Assembly: GCA_009926135.1 (NCBI GenBank)
Contig: RFPL01000001.1
Coordinates: 1 to 64,000, forward strand
Length of the DNA: 64,000 nucleotides
Direction: 5' to 3'
Origin: Sphingomonadaceae bacterium
GTDB taxonomy: Bacteria; Pseudomonadota; Alphaproteobacteria; Sphingomonadales; Sphingomonadaceae
Positions 63,655 to 64,000 of the stretch are shown here, piece by piece. The notes under the pieces are model-generated. The model saw only the letters and a list, made by a program, of their open reading frames with translations, searched no databases and was not told the DNA's origin. Each line of letters starts with the position of its first letter. Positions within the stretch are counted from its first letter, which is position 1. The translations under genes were made by a program, and so were the position numbers.

Positions 63655-64000
63655 TTACTGGCCACCCGCCTGTTTGAACCCGGCGCGGTACTGCGCCTCC
63701 ATGTTGCCATCAAGCTCGCGCTGGGCCGGCATCCGTGCCGTTACCACCGGACGCACCGCCGGACCGGCCGCTGCACCTGGCGCTGACACACGCCACACGA
63801 TCCCGGCCGTATCGTCAGACACCAGCAGCGCACCAGTCTTGTCGAAGGCCACCCAGGTCGGGCGGCCACGGGTTTCCTTCTTGCCGCTGAGGAAGCCGGT
63901 TAGCACCGGAATCGGCTTGCCCTGAGGGTTACCGTTTGCATCGAAGGCCACGAACACCACGTCATAACCGGTCAGTGGCTCGCGGTTCCATGAACCATGG
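63655..64000 (-). CDS. PQQ-dependent sugar (glucose/sorbosone) dehydrogenase, C-terminal part (partial)
   Basis: The gene runs off the right edge; the frame stays open to 64000. Just inside the edge it reads HGSWNREPLTGYDVVFVAFD, the H-G-S-W-N-R motif of the soluble glucose dehydrogenase/sorbosone dehydrogenase (Yli/YliI) beta-propeller family. It continues with RPTWVAFDKTGALLVSDDTAG, typical of a propeller blade end. Members oxidise sugars in the periplasm using PQQ. The last 35 residues are a tail beyond the propeller. The visible part cannot show a signal peptide. Confidence 0.9.
   Translation of the reverse strand, partial: HGSWNREPLTGYDVVFVAFDANGNPQGKPIPVLTGFLSGKKETRGRPTWVAFDKTGALLVSDDTAGIVWRVSAPGAAAGPAVRPVVTARMPAQRELDGNMEAQYRAGFKQAGGQ

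Overview
The window is a contiguous piece of a GC-rich alphaproteobacterial chromosome, most likely from the order Sphingomonadales (Sphingomonas/Novosphingobium/Erythrobacter type). This rests on the family mix and gene order: a TrcR-type DUF1013 regulator, CarD beside a 7Fe ferredoxin and a SUV3-like helicase, an M23-bactofilin pair, DUF1192, COQ7, and the RsfS-RlmH-EnvC-CtpA block. No rRNA, tRNA, CRISPR array, transposase or phage gene was found.

Region 1 (1-29350) is a surface-polysaccharide (capsule) locus of the ABC-transporter-dependent type. It opens with the 3' end of a UDP-glucose 6-dehydrogenase gene. Next come a two-domain glycosyltransferase and the inner-membrane export genes kpsE-kpsM-kpsT. 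A long run of glycosyltransferases and modifying enzymes follows: five GT4-type and three GT2-type domains, some fused in one protein, a sulfotransferase, two FkbM-like methyltransferases, a class I methyltransferase, a DUF4214 protein and a UDP-xylose synthase. Then come the outer-membrane export lipoprotein (KpsD/Wza-like), the GDP-fucose pair gmd-fcl, and a tightly packed set kpsF-kdsB-kdsA-kpsC-kpsS-GT4. The last set makes CMP-Kdo and builds the Kdo linker on which such capsules are exported. The nucleotide-sugar genes suggest that glucuronate, xylose and fucose are available to the polymer; sulfate and methyl groups are possible. Much of 169-22600 is visibly richer in A/T than the rest, as expected of an exchangeable polysaccharide island.

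Region 2 (29360-44112) is a conserved housekeeping block. It holds nadE, a small exported protein, coq7-dsbB, ctpA, an EnvC-like factor, rlmH, rsfS, nadD and proA on the minus strand. An M23 peptidase overlapping a bactofilin gene is on the plus strand, followed by an acyl-CoA ligase, trcR and a quinone oxidoreductase (minus) and a DUF1192 gene (plus).

Region 3 (44256-54604) contains clpA with a good terminator, a truncated hemoglobin, DUF1275 and DUF1993 genes. A minus-strand series follows: DUF167, gamma-carbonic anhydrase, a membrane-fused spermidine-synthase-like protein, a GNAT acetyltransferase, hemB and a second active-type M23 peptidase.

Region 4 (54697-64000) holds a SUV3-like helicase, an S4 RNA-binding protein, fdxA, carD with a terminator, a DUF2807 lipoprotein, a small lipoprotein, a Sua5/YrdC tRNA-modification enzyme, an acyl-CoA dehydrogenase, a DUF815 ATPase, and the 3' end of a PQQ-type sugar dehydrogenase that runs off the right edge.

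The most noteworthy part is the capsule locus. Its KpsC appears to keep only one intact Kdo-transferase module. Three unrelated enzymes seem to share a beta-rich accessory module. The locus also carries Kdo synthesis in a lineage where lipopolysaccharide is often absent.
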